Source: an uncultured Bacilli bacterium
GTDB taxonomy: Bacteria; Bacillota_I; Bacilli_A; RF39; UBA660
Length of the DNA: 64,000 nt
Reading direction: 5' to 3'
Assembly: GCA_947631155.1 (NCBI GenBank)
Contig: CANRKG010000001.1
Coordinates: 38,783-102,782, forward strand
The notes beneath the pieces were generated by a model, which was not told the origin of the DNA, ran no database searches, and saw only the letters and a list, made by a program, of their open reading frames with translations. Position 1 is the stretch's first letter. Every line of letters starts with the position of its first letter. Both the position numbers and the translations under genes were made by a program. Shown here piece by piece: positions 38,917-49,146 of the stretch.

Positions 38917-39786
38917 ATGGATAATTTAAGTAGTAATATTGGAAAAAAACTTAAACAAAAAGATTTATTAAAACGATATTTAATGTTAATAATAGCTTTA
39001 GCGATAGCGGCAGTGTTATTTAATCTTTTAATTGTTCCAACAAAAATAGTAACTGGTGGAGTGAATGGTATAGCACTTATTACTAATCATCTTTATAATT
39101 GGGATAATTCTTTTATAATATTAATTATTTCTGTAATTTTATTGTTACTAAGTTTTTTATTTCTAGGTGTGGAAAGAACATCAGGCAGTATTGTAGCAAC
39201 TTTTATTTATCCTTTATTTGTTAAACTCACTTCATATTTAGTAAATTATATTAATATAGATACTAGTGATTTAGTTTTAATATCTATATTTATTGGAGTT
39301 ATTGGAGGTTTTGCTAATGGAATTATGTATAAAACAGGATTTAGTAATGGTGGCTTACCGATAATTAATCAAATTCTCTATGAAAAGCTAAAGATACCAG
39401 TTAGTAAAAGTTCTTTTGTAATTAATGGAATAATTGTCTTTATTGGAGGTTTGTTTTTTGGTTGGACAATGGTAATGTATGCTCTTATTATTTTATTTAT
39501 CAACAGTTTTGTCTTAGATCGAGTCATGTTAGGAATTTCTAACAATAAGGCTTTTTATATTATTACTTCAGAGCCAGATACGGTTAGAAAATATATTATA
39601 GAACAACTTAATCATAGTGCAACCGTTTTTGATGTCAGGGGCGGTTTTTTAGAAAAAAAGAGAAAGGTTATTTTAACGGTAATCCCATCACGAGAATATT
39701 TTAAAATGTCTACGGGAATAAAAGAAATAGATCCTGATGTGTTTTTCTTAGCTTGTGATGCTTATCAAGTTCAAGGCGGAAAATAG
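38917..39786 (+). CDS. YitT family membrane protein (DUF2179 C-terminus), copy B
   Basis: NLLIVPTKIVTGGVNGIALI; EIDPDVFFLACDAYQVQGG. Confidence 0.9.
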   Translation: MDNLSSNIGKKLKQKDLLKRYLMLIIALAIAAVLFNLLIVPTKIVTGGVNGIALITNHLYNWDNSFIILIISVILLLLSFLFLGVERTSGSIVATFIYPLFVKLTSYLVNYINIDTSDLVLISIFIGVIGGFANGIMYKTGFSNGGLPIINQILYEKLKIPVSKSSFVINGIIVFIGGLFFGWTMVMYALIILFINSFVLDRVMLGISNNKAFYIITSEPDTVRKYIIEQLNHSATVFDVRGGFLEKKRKVILTVIPSREYFKMSTGIKEIDPDVFFLACDAYQVQGGK

Positions 39787-39887
39787 TATAAATAAAAATT
39801 GGATATAATTGGAGATAAATAAAATTAAATCTCCTTTTTTTATGTCGAAATTTGTGTTATACTGTTAGTATTAAGGTGGTTGATAAG

Positions 39888-40586
39888 ATGGACTTAATCA
39901 GATTAAAAAATGTAAAGAAACAATATAAGAACGGTGTTACCGCAATATATGATTTAAATTTATCAATAAAAAAAGGATCATTTGTTTTTGTTATAGGAGG
40001 CTCAGGAAGTGGAAAATCAACATTGATAAAAATGCTATATCGAGAAGAAAAGCCTACTAGTGGACAAATAGTTGTCGGTGGCGTTAATGTTGCTAAATTA
40101 AGAAATAAAAAAGTTTATAAATTACGTAGAAAGTTAGGAATAGTCTTTCAAGATTATAGATTGTTACCAAAACTTACAGTTTATGAAAATGTTGCTTTTG
40201 CAATGGAAGTAATTGGTGCTACTAAAAATGAAACTAGAATAAAGACACTAAAAGCACTAGAAATGGTAGGATTAAAAAATAAAGTTCATAATTATCCAGA
40301 TCAATTATCAGGAGGAGAACAACAAAGAGTAGCCATTGCTAGAGCTATTGTAAATGATCCTAAGCTATTATTGTGTGACGAACCAACTGGAAACTTAGAT
40401 CCTGAAATGAGTATGGATATAATGAGAGTTTTAGAAGATATCAATCAGAAAAAAGGTACAACTATATTAATGGTTACTCATGATAAAGTTATTGTTAATA
40501 AAATGAAAAAGCAAGTAATTACTTTAAAAGAGGGAAGACTTGTTAATAATAAAGAGAAAGGAACCTACGATGATGAAGATATTTAG
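39888..40586 (+). CDS. ftsE: Cell division ATP-binding protein FtsE
   Basis: GGSGSGKSTLIKMLYREEKPTSGQI; LSGGEQQRVAIARA. Confidence 0.95.
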   Translation: MDLIRLKNVKKQYKNGVTAIYDLNLSIKKGSFVFVIGGSGSGKSTLIKMLYREEKPTSGQIVVGGVNVAKLRNKKVYKLRRKLGIVFQDYRLLPKLTVYENVAFAMEVIGATKNETRIKTLKALEMVGLKNKVHNYPDQLSGGEQQRVAIARAIVNDPKLLLCDEPTGNLDPEMSMDIMRVLEDINQKKGTTILMVTHDKVIVNKMKKQVITLKEGRLVNNKEKGTYDDEDI

Positions 40587-41472
40587 AATGTTAAGTAGAA
40601 GTATCCGTGATGCTTTTAAAAGTGTATTTAGAAATTTTAGTTTATCATTAGCATCTATTTCATGTATTACAATAACTCTAATTATAGTTGTAGTTTCCAT
40701 TATAGCATCTTTGAATGTTGAGAACTTTACCAAAGAAATAGAAGGAGATTTAACAATTGTCGTTTTCTTAGATACAGATGCAACAAATGAAGATGTAGAA
40801 GATATAACGCAAAAAATAAAAAAACTAGATAATGTCGATTCTTATAAATTTCAAGGTAAAGAAGAAGTAAAAAAAGAAATGGCTAAAGAATCTGAAATAT
40901 TTGATTCTGTAATGTCAACTTGGACGGCAGATGATAATCCATTAAAAGATACTTTTCAAATTAAAGTTAAAGACATTAACCAAATTGGTAATACAGCAAA
41001 AACATTAAAGAAAATGCCTAAAGTTTCTATTGTTAGATATGGTGAAGGAATGGTTGAAAAATTAGTTAATGCCTTCTCTTCTATAGAAAAAGTAGCTTAT
41101 GGAGTAGTTATTGCTTTGATTATAGTAACAGTATTTTTAATTATTAATACTATCAAATTGACTATATTTTCAAGAAAAAGAGAAATTAGTATTATGCGTC
41201 TAGTAGGTGCTAGTAACTTTTCTATTAAGACACCATTTATAATTGAAGGAATGATTTTAGGTTTAATAGGATCTATTATACCAGTCTTATTAGCAACCTT
41301 TGGATATTTAGCTTTCTATAATCATTTTGATGGATATTTATTCACAAGATTAATCGAATTAATAAAGCCAGAACCATTTATTTATACAACGTCTCTAGCC
41401 ATCATCATAATTGGTATTATAGTAGGAATGATTGGTAGTGCTAGTGCAGTTAGAAAATATTTAAAAATATAA
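40570..41472 (+). CDS. ftsX: Cell division permease FtsX
   Basis: 4-TM FtsX fold, overlaps ftsE. Confidence 0.94.
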   Translation: MMKIFRMLSRSIRDAFKSVFRNFSLSLASISCITITLIIVVVSIIASLNVENFTKEIEGDLTIVVFLDTDATNEDVEDITQKIKKLDNVDSYKFQGKEEVKKEMAKESEIFDSVMSTWTADDNPLKDTFQIKVKDINQIGNTAKTLKKMPKVSIVRYGEGMVEKLVNAFSSIEKVAYGVVIALIIVTVFLIINTIKLTIFSRKREISIMRLVGASNFSIKTPFIIEGMILGLIGSIIPVLLATFGYLAFYNHFDGYLFTRLIELIKPEPFIYTTSLAIIIIGIIVGMIGSASAVRKYLKI

Positions 41473-41526
41473 TATCATAGTATAAAAACACCCTCCTAGT
41501 AAATAATATGACTGGGAGGATTTAAT

Positions 41527-41964
41527 ATGGAAGAAAAATTTGAATTAATAGAACAAATACATCATGATGCTGCTATGGGAAGCTATACAATTGAAAAATT
41601 ATTAGAAGATTTAAAAGAAAAAGATAATAAAATAAAAGGATATTTAGAAGATATATTAAAACAATATCAACAGTACCAAGAAGAAACAGAAAAAATTTTA
41701 GAACAGAATAACAAAGAAATTAGTAACCCTAGTTTAATGTCTAAGATGGGTTCAGCTATGGGAATTAATAAAGAAGTAAAAGAAGATAATAGTGATTCTG
41801 CAATTGCAGATATGATGATTAAAGGCGTTTCCACAGGATCTGTGGAAATAGAAAAAAAACTAAGTCAATACGAAAAAGCTTTGGATAAGGAACATAAAAA
41901 AATAGCTAAAGAATATTTAAAATTTCAAGAAAAGGCAATTAATCATTTAAAAGAATATTTATAA
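41527..41964 (+). CDS. Helical protein of unknown function
   Basis: 145-aa ORF with GGGAGG RBS; predicted all-alpha (inference). Confidence 0.65.
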   Translation: MEEKFELIEQIHHDAAMGSYTIEKLLEDLKEKDNKIKGYLEDILKQYQQYQEETEKILEQNNKEISNPSLMSKMGSAMGINKEVKEDNSDSAIADMMIKGVSTGSVEIEKKLSQYEKALDKEHKKIAKEYLKFQEKAINHLKEYL

Positions 41965-42069
41965 ACTAAGAAAATAATAAGTCTTAGTTTTTTTTTATTA
42001 TTGAAAAGATAAAAATATTAAGCCTTGCTAAAAAGTAATTTTTTTTATAGAATATAAATGGTGGTATAT

Positions 42070-43380
42070 ATGAAACTTGAAGAACATTTTGATTTTGAAA
42101 ATAATGATACTATTGTAGTAGGCTGTTCAACTGGACCAGATTCAATGGCGTTATTAGATATGCTGCTAAAGTTAAGAGAAAAATATGAATTACAATTAAT
42201 TTGTGCACATGTTAATCATAATATTAGAAAGCAAAGCGAAATAGAGGAAGCTTTTATAAAAGATTATTGTAATAAGCATAATATTATGTTAGAAAAAATG
42301 AAAATAGAAAAATATGGAGACGATAATTTTCATAATGAAGCAAGAAATATTAGATATCATTTTTTTGAGGATGTGGTTGCAAAATATAAGGCCAATTACT
42401 TAATGACGGCTCATCATGGAGATGATCTTATAGAAACAATTTTAATGAGAATAGTTAGAGGATCTAATTTACAGGGTTATAGTGGCTTTCATGAAATTGT
42501 TGATATGGGAACATATAAGATTGTAAGACCGTTAATCTATTATACAAAAGACGAATTAGAAGAATATAATCGAATTAACAATGTACCATATTTCATAGAT
42601 GATTCTAATGCAAAAATGAAATACACAAGAAATAGATATCGTAAAAATATTTTACCATTTTTAAAAGATGAAGAAGAAAATGTTCATTTGAAATTTTTAA
42701 AGTTTAGTAATAATTTAGAGCAAGCTTCTAAATATATAGAAAAAGAGCGAGACAATGCTTTGAATAAAGTTTTAGATGGAAATCAAATATCAATCGATAA
42801 ATTTCTTCAATTAGATAAGTATATTCAAAAAGAAATACTATATTATATATTAGAAGACTTTTATCAAGATGATTTGATGTTAGTTAATGATAAGCATATT
42901 GAGTTATTATTTTATTTAATCAATAGTAAACGAGCAAATATGGAGGTTAATTTACCTAATGAAATTATAGCTGTTAAAAGTTATGATAAATTCTATTTGA
43001 AAAGAGAAACTGAAGAAATTACAGAATATGAAATTGAATTTAATACATATGCTACTTTACCTAATAAACATTATATAGAAAAGATTGATGGTACTGATGA
43101 TTGTTCTAATAATATTTGTAGATTGTCTAGTGAAGATATTTGTTTACCAATCATAATTAGAACAAGAAAACTAGGTGATAAAATGTTTGTTAAAGGTCTT
43201 AATGGTAAGAAAAAAGTAAAAGATATTTTCATCGAAAATAAGATTAGTTTAGACAAAAGAGATACATGGCCAATTGTTGTAGATTCATTAGGAAATATTT
43301 TATGGATACCAGGTTTAAAAAAATCTAAATTTGATAAGCAAAAAAATGAAAAGTGTGATATAATAATGAAATACTGTTAG
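42070..43380 (+). CDS. tilS: tRNA(Ile)-lysidine synthetase
   Basis: PP-loop VVGCSTGPDSMALLDML; HVNHNIRKQSEIEE; precedes ftsH. Confidence 0.92.
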   Translation: MKLEEHFDFENNDTIVVGCSTGPDSMALLDMLLKLREKYELQLICAHVNHNIRKQSEIEEAFIKDYCNKHNIMLEKMKIEKYGDDNFHNEARNIRYHFFEDVVAKYKANYLMTAHHGDDLIETILMRIVRGSNLQGYSGFHEIVDMGTYKIVRPLIYYTKDELEEYNRINNVPYFIDDSNAKMKYTRNRYRKNILPFLKDEEENVHLKFLKFSNNLEQASKYIEKERDNALNKVLDGNQISIDKFLQLDKYIQKEILYYILEDFYQDDLMLVNDKHIELLFYLINSKRANMEVNLPNEIIAVKSYDKFYLKRETEEITEYEIEFNTYATLPNKHYIEKIDGTDDCSNNICRLSSEDICLPIIIRTRKLGDKMFVKGLNGKKKVKDIFIENKISLDKRDTWPIVVDSLGNILWIPGLKKSKFDKQKNEKCDIIMKYC

Positions 43381-43393
43381 AGGAGGCAAAAAA

Positions 43394-45376
43394 ATGAATA
43401 AAAATATTATAAATCAGAAAAATGTTAAAAAGGGATTATTACCATATCTTTTTATGTTTTTAATTATTATAGGTGTATTTTATGTATTCAATGTTATGAA
43501 TACGGATGTTAAAAATTTAACTTATAATGAGTTTATTGGTGAATTAAATGAAGGAAATATAAAGAACGTTACTATTACAACTAGGGATAGTGCTAAAACA
43601 TATGAAGTTACTGGTACATTAAGAAATGCTAAAAAGAATCAAACTTTCTTTGCAAGATTACCAATGAGTGAAGCAGTAATTGAAAAGATTGTAGACGGAT
43701 CTGAAAAACAAAACTTTAAATTAGAAACAAAAGCAGATCCTGATAGTTCGACTTTTTTAGTTATTCTTATTAATGTTTTACCATTCGTATTATTAGTTGC
43801 GTTTGCGTTCTTCTTTTTCAATCGTCAGTTAGCAGGTAATAAAAGTTCTATGGACTTTGGTAAAAGTAAAGCTCGTTTAAGTAGCGATAATAACAAAGTT
43901 ACATTTGAAGATGTGGCTGGCTTAAAAGAAGAAAAAGAAGAAGTAGCAGAATTAATTGACTTTTTGAAAAATCCTAAAAAATTCCAAAAATTAGGAGCTA
44001 GAATACCAAAAGGAGTCTTATTATTTGGTCCTCCAGGAACTGGAAAAACATTACTTGCTAGAGCTGTTGCTGGAGAAGCCAATGTTCCATTTTATTTTAT
44101 AAGTGGTTCAGATTTTGTTGAATTATTTGTTGGTGTTGGAGCAAGTCGTGTTAGAGATATGTTTCAACAAGCTAAAAGAAATGCCCCATGTCTAATTTTT
44201 ATTGATGAAATTGATGCTGTTGGACGACAAAGAGGAACAGGTTTAGGTGGAGGACATGATGAAAGAGAACAAACCTTAAACCAATTACTTACAGAAATGG
44301 ATGGTTTTGGTGAAAATGAAGGTATTATCATTATTGCCGCTACTAATAGACCAGATGTTTTAGATCCTGCACTTTTACGTCCAGGTAGATTTGATCGCCA
44401 AGTAACAGTTAATTTACCAGATGTTAAAGGTAGAGAAGAAATTTTAGGTGTACATTCAAAAAATAAAAAATTGGCAGAAGGAATAACCTTAAAAAATTTA
44501 GCTAAAAGAACACCAGGTTTTAGTGGCGCTGATTTAGAAAACTTATTAAATGAAGCAGCACTTTTAGCTGTTAGAAGAAATAAAGAAGTAATCACTATGA
44601 GTGAAATAGATGAAGCTACAGATAGAGTATTAATGGGTCCAGCTAAAACTTCACGTAAATATAGTGAAAACGATAGAAAATTAGTAGCATATCATGAAGC
44701 AGGTCATGCAGTTATTGGATTAAAATTAAGTAATGCTAGCGACGTTCAAAAAGTAACGATTATTCCACGTGGTACAGCAGGTGGATATAATATGATGGTT
44801 CCAAGTGAAGAAAAATTATGTTCAACAAAAACAGATTTGTTAGAGCAGATCACAGGTCTACTTGGAGGTCGTACAGCTGAAGAAATAACCTTTGGAGAAA
44901 TCACTACAGGAGCTCATAACGATTTTGAAAAAGCAACAAAAATAGCTCGTGCTATGGTTACAGAATATGGTATGAGTGACTTAGGTCCATTACAATTTGA
45001 ACAACAAGAAGGAAGTGTTTTCTTAGGTAGAGATTATAATAAAACTCAACATTTTTCAAATGAAGTAGCTAATGAAATTGATATGGAAATGAGAAAGATT
45101 ATTAATAACTGTCATAAGAAAGCCAAAGAAATTATCAATAAACACAAAGATTTACTAAAATTAATTGCAGAGACTTTATTAGAATATGAAACTTTAACAA
45201 AAGAGCAAATTGATTATTTAGTAGAAAATGGTAAAATGCCATCTGAAGATGAAGAAACAAGTTTAGAAAAAATGTCTTTAACTAAATTAAGAGAGATAGC
45301 TAAAGAAAAGAAAATAAAAAATTATTCAAAAATGAATAAGGCAGAGTTATTAAAAGAACTAGATAATCTAAAATAA
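43394..45376 (+). CDS. ftsH: ATP-dependent zinc metalloprotease FtsH with C-terminal Rho_N/SAP-like extension
   Basis: [19 protein letters not shown]; extra C-terminus [34 protein letters not shown]. Confidence 0.97.
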   Translation: MNKNIINQKNVKKGLLPYLFMFLIIIGVFYVFNVMNTDVKNLTYNEFIGELNEGNIKNVTITTRDSAKTYEVTGTLRNAKKNQTFFARLPMSEAVIEKIVDGSEKQNFKLETKADPDSSTFLVILINVLPFVLLVAFAFFFFNRQLAGNKSSMDFGKSKARLSSDNNKVTFEDVAGLKEEKEEVAELIDFLKNPKKFQKLGARIPKGVLLFGPPGTGKTLLARAVAGEANVPFYFISGSDFVELFVGVGASRVRDMFQQAKRNAPCLIFIDEIDAVGRQRGTGLGGGHDEREQTLNQLLTEMDGFGENEGIIIIAATNRPDVLDPALLRPGRFDRQVTVNLPDVKGREEILGVHSKNKKLAEGITLKNLAKRTPGFSGADLENLLNEAALLAVRRNKEVITMSEIDEATDRVLMGPAKTSRKYSENDRKLVAYHEAGHAVIGLKLSNASDVQKVTIIPRGTAGGYNMMVPSEEKLCSTKTDLLEQITGLLGGRTAEEITFGEITTGAHNDFEKATKIARAMVTEYGMSDLGPLQFEQQEGSVFLGRDYNKTQHFSNEVANEIDMEMRKIINNCHKKAKEIINKHKDLLKLIAETLLEYETLTKEQIDYLVENGKMPSEDEETSLEKMSLTKLREIAKEKKIKNYSKMNKAELLKELDNLK

Positions 45377-45388
45377 TCTAGTTTTTTC
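45357..45388 (+). terminator. Terminator overlapping ftsH stop
   Basis: AACTAGAT...ATCTAGTT then T-run. Confidence 0.7.
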
Positions 45389-45437
45389 TTGATATAATAA
45401 AAAGAATTGTTATAATATCAGTAGAAGGAGAGGTAGT

Positions 45438-45860
45438 ATGGAAAAAAATTTCAAAAAAGTAAAACAAAATGCCGAAGATTTTAAAAAATTTATTTCTAGA
45501 GGAAATGTTGTAGATATGGCAGTAGGTGTTATCGTTGGAGGTGCTTTTGGGAAAATAGTTACTAGTTTAGTAAATGATATGATAATGCCATTAATTGGAG
45601 TAGTTCTAGGAGGATTAGACTTTAGTAAATTAAATATTGTTATTGGAAATGCTAAAATTCAATATGGAACCTTTATACAAACTATAATTGATTTCTTAAT
45701 TATATCTTTTTGTATTTTCATGATGATAAAGTTATTTGAAAAATTTAAGAAAAAAGAAGAAGTCAAAGAAGAATCTGAAGAAGAAAAACAAGTTAGTGAT
45801 GAAGTTAAATTGTTAGAAGAAATTAGGGACTTATTAAAGAAAAATAAGCAAAAAAAATAG
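45438..45860 (+). CDS. mscL: Large-conductance mechanosensitive channel
   Basis: [37 protein letters not shown]. Confidence 0.97.
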   Translation: MEKNFKKVKQNAEDFKKFISRGNVVDMAVGVIVGGAFGKIVTSLVNDMIMPLIGVVLGGLDFSKLNIVIGNAKIQYGTFIQTIIDFLIISFCIFMMIKLFEKFKKKEEVKEESEEEKQVSDEVKLLEEIRDLLKKNKQKK

Positions 45861-45874
45861 GTATGTGATAAATT

Positions 45875-46864
45875 ATGGAATGGAAGATTGGAAATGTCAA
45901 AATAAAAAATCAAGTTGTTTTGGCTCCTATGGCTGGCATTTCAAATTCAGCATATAGACGAATTGCTAAGGAAATGGGTTGTGGTCTTATTTATGCTGAA
46001 ATGGTTAGTGATAAAGCTATTATGTATGAAAATGAAAAAACACTTAATATGCTTTATATGAAAGAAGAGGAAAGACCAATTTCTCAACAAATCTTTGGAT
46101 CAGATGTTGATAGCTTTGTAATCGCGGCTAAATATATTTATAAACATATGAAACCAGATATTATTGATATTAATATGGGCTGCCCTGTACCAAAAGTTGC
46201 GCTTAGAGCCCAAGCTGGTTCAGCCTTGCTTAAAGATCCAAAAAAAATATATAATATAGTAAAAGCAGTAGTAGATACAGTTCCAATTCCAGTTACAGTA
46301 AAGATAAGGAGTGGTTGGGATCAAAATCATATTAATGCTGTGGAAGTAGCCAAAGTAATTGAAAAAGCAGGAGCAAGTGCCATTTGTATACATCCTAGAA
46401 CAAGAAGTCAAGGATATAGTGGTAAAGCCGATTGGAGTATTATTAAAGCCGTAAAAGATGTAGTCACTATACCAGTTATTGGAAATGGGGATATTAAATC
46501 AGCTACAGATGCTAAACAAATGTTAGATGAAACTGGCTGTGATGCGATTATGATAGGCAGAGGAGTTTTGGGAAACCCATGGCTTTTAAAAGAGACAATT
46601 GCTTTCTTAGATGATAATAAAATTATTGAAAAACCAACCCCAAGCGATAAAATAGATATGTGTTTAAAACATATAAAATATTTACAAGAAATAAAATCTG
46701 ATAAAATTGTTAAATTAGAAATAAGAAGTCATATTAGTTGGTATTTTAAGGGATTACCAAAAGCAAATGAAATCAAAAATAAAGTGTATCAATGTTTGTC
46801 TATTCATGATATAATTCAGGTATTAAGTGATTATAAGGAGGAATTAAATTATGGCAAGGAGTAA
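45875..46864 (+). CDS. dusB: tRNA-dihydrouridine synthase
   Basis: APMAGISNSAYRRIAKEMG; NMGCPVPKV; GRGVLGNPW. Confidence 0.96.
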   Translation: MEWKIGNVKIKNQVVLAPMAGISNSAYRRIAKEMGCGLIYAEMVSDKAIMYENEKTLNMLYMKEEERPISQQIFGSDVDSFVIAAKYIYKHMKPDIIDINMGCPVPKVALRAQAGSALLKDPKKIYNIVKAVVDTVPIPVTVKIRSGWDQNHINAVEVAKVIEKAGASAICIHPRTRSQGYSGKADWSIIKAVKDVVTIPVIGNGDIKSATDAKQMLDETGCDAIMIGRGVLGNPWLLKETIAFLDDNKIIEKPTPSDKIDMCLKHIKYLQEIKSDKIVKLEIRSHISWYFKGLPKANEIKNKVYQCLSIHDIIQVLSDYKEELNYGKE

Positions 46865-47504
46865 GAAAGAATCCGAAGCAGAAATAGTAGAGAAAAAAGT
46901 CCCAGAAAAAATTTATGCAAAATTTTGGCAGAGATTATGTGCTTTTATTATTGATATGTTTTTAGTTAGTATGGTTGCATCTGTAATTACTCAACCTTTT
47001 ACTAATCAAGAAAATATACAAAAATTATCTGATGAAGCTAATACTACTATAAAAGAATATTATAAGAATAAAAAAATTGATACAGATACATATATTAATA
47101 GAACATCAGATATTAGCTATGATATGGCTAGAGAAACAGTATTATTATCTATAATTAATATTGCAATAGCCCTTGTATATTTTGTTATAGTACAGTTTAA
47201 AAATAATGGTCAAACTATAGGTAAAAAACTACTACATATAAGAGTAGTTAAGCAAGATAATAGTAATTTAACAATGAATGATATTTTATTTAGAGCTTTG
47301 TTAATAGATTCTATTTTATTTGATATGATTATATTATGTTTTACTGTTTTTTCTAACAAAGATGGTTATTTTTATGGCGTAGGAAGTATTATAATTATAC
47401 AATATCTTGTACTTTTTGTTAGTTGTATGATGATTTTATCTAAAAATAATAAACAAGGACTTCATGATATAATAGCTAAAACTGAAGTTATTAAAACAGA
47501 ATAG
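46851..47504 (+). CDS. RDD family membrane protein
   Basis: AKFWQRLCAFIIDMFLVSM; GQTIGKKLLHIRVV. Confidence 0.88.
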   Translation: MARSKKESEAEIVEKKVPEKIYAKFWQRLCAFIIDMFLVSMVASVITQPFTNQENIQKLSDEANTTIKEYYKNKKIDTDTYINRTSDISYDMARETVLLSIINIAIALVYFVIVQFKNNGQTIGKKLLHIRVVKQDNSNLTMNDILFRALLIDSILFDMIILCFTVFSNKDGYFYGVGSIIIIQYLVLFVSCMMILSKNNKQGLHDIIAKTEVIKTE

Positions 47505-47516
47505 AGGAGTGAATTT

Positions 47517-48983
47517 ATGAAAGAATTTAGTGAACAAGAATTAGTTAGAAGAGAAAAAGTAGATAAAATTAGAGATGTATGTAACCCTTATCCAGAAAGA
47601 TATGAAGTTACTCATGAAATTAAGGATGTTATAAATTTAGAAGATGGTACTAAAAATGTTCGTGTAGCAGGAAGAATTGTTTTTATGCGAAAAATGGGTA
47701 AAATGAGTTTTTTAACTATTAGAGATATAAAAGGAAAGATTCAATTATCCATAAAAATAGACATGGTCGGAGAAGAACAATATAAATTTTTCAAAGAAGC
47801 TTTTGATATTGGAGATTTTATAGGAGCTAGTGGGGAAGTATTTACTACACATACAGGTGAAAAAACAATACGAGTTGATGAATTTACATTTTTGGGAAAA
47901 GCCTTAAGACCTTTACCTGAAAAATTCCATGGATTAACTGATACTGAAATTAAATATCGTGAAAGATATGTTGATTTAATAATGAATGAAGAAACTCGAA
48001 AAGTATTTTTAGGTCGTAGTAAGTTATATGCTTTTATTCATAAATATTTAGGAGAGAATGGATTTTTACAAGTTGAAACTCCTATTTTGCAAACTGCTGT
48101 TTGTGGGGCATCAGCTCGTCCTTTCTATACACATCATAATGCTTTAGATATGGATTGTAATTTAAGAATTGCACCAGAAACATATTTAAAACAATGTATT
48201 GCGGCAGGATATGATAAGGTATATGAAATTGCTAAATGTTTTAGAAATGAAGGAATGGATACTGAGCATTTACAGGAATTTACGCAAGTAGAATGGTATG
48301 CTTCATATTGGAATTTTGAAGATAATATTAAATTTTATCAAGGTTTTGTTAGAGGTTTACTACAAGAATTAATTGGAAGTACTACTGTTGAATATCAGGG
48401 TCATGTTTTAGATTTTGGTGCTGAATGGAAAAGAATTAACTATGTTGAAGCATTAACTGAAAAATTTGGGTTTGATTTTCTATCTATTGAAGAACCAGAA
48501 GAACTAAAGAAAAAAATAGTTGAAAAGGGCTTATTTACTTATGACGAATTAGATGAATATAAATCATTAAGTCAAATAATTGATTTTTCTTATAAAAGGT
48601 TAATTAGAGTTGAAATAATTGAACCTACAATTATTTATAATTATCCCGCTGTTTTAATTCCTCTTGCTAGGAGAAACGATAAAAACAATAAGATTATAGA
48701 TGTTTTCCAAGTTTTAGCTAGTGGAACAGAATTATGTAAAGCATATAGTGAACTTGTTGATCCACAAATTCAAAGACAGGCTTTTGAAGAACAGTTAAAA
48801 GCTAAAGCTCAAGGGGATGATGAGACTATGGATATGGACGAAACATTCCTAGCAGCTATGGAGCAAGGAATGCCTCCAATTTCTGGATTAGGATTCGGTA
48901 TTGATCGTTTGTTAATGATTATATTTAATCAACCTTCTATAAGAGATGTAGTGTTATTTCCTTTGATGAAACCGCTTAGTTAA
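47517..48983 (+). CDS. lysS: Lysyl-tRNA synthetase (class II)
   Basis: RYVDLIMNEETRKVFLGRS; GLGFGIDRLLMI. Confidence 0.97.
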   Translation: MKEFSEQELVRREKVDKIRDVCNPYPERYEVTHEIKDVINLEDGTKNVRVAGRIVFMRKMGKMSFLTIRDIKGKIQLSIKIDMVGEEQYKFFKEAFDIGDFIGASGEVFTTHTGEKTIRVDEFTFLGKALRPLPEKFHGLTDTEIKYRERYVDLIMNEETRKVFLGRSKLYAFIHKYLGENGFLQVETPILQTAVCGASARPFYTHHNALDMDCNLRIAPETYLKQCIAAGYDKVYEIAKCFRNEGMDTEHLQEFTQVEWYASYWNFEDNIKFYQGFVRGLLQELIGSTTVEYQGHVLDFGAEWKRINYVEALTEKFGFDFLSIEEPEELKKKIVEKGLFTYDELDEYKSLSQIIDFSYKRLIRVEIIEPTIIYNYPAVLIPLARRNDKNNKIIDVFQVLASGTELCKAYSELVDPQIQRQAFEEQLKAKAQGDDETMDMDETFLAAMEQGMPPISGLGFGIDRLLMIIFNQPSIRDVVLFPLMKPLS

Positions 48984-49039
48984 GTTAGTGAAGATTAATA
49001 CTTCAGCAAATAAAAAGATTTTTAAGAAAATAAAAGAAG

Positions 49040-49067
49040 AAAAATAGGAAAAAACTCCTATTTTTTT
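49040..49067 (+). terminator. rho-independent terminator after lysS
   Basis: AAAAATAGGA-N6-TCCTATTTTTTT. Confidence 0.75.
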
Positions 49068-49146
49068 AGATGCTTATTTAGGAAAATCACATTAAAATAC
49101 TTGTATTCTTTAATGAAAGTAGTATAATTATGGTGGGAGGTATTTT

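Noticed and set aside
44164-44595. 143-aa minus-strand ORF inside ftsH
   Set aside because: Antisense shadow of the conserved FtsH AAA domain.
48988-49047. Short GTG ORF VKINTSANKKIFKKIKEEK after lysS
   Set aside because: No RBS, 19 codons, runs into the lysS terminator; chance AT-rich frame.
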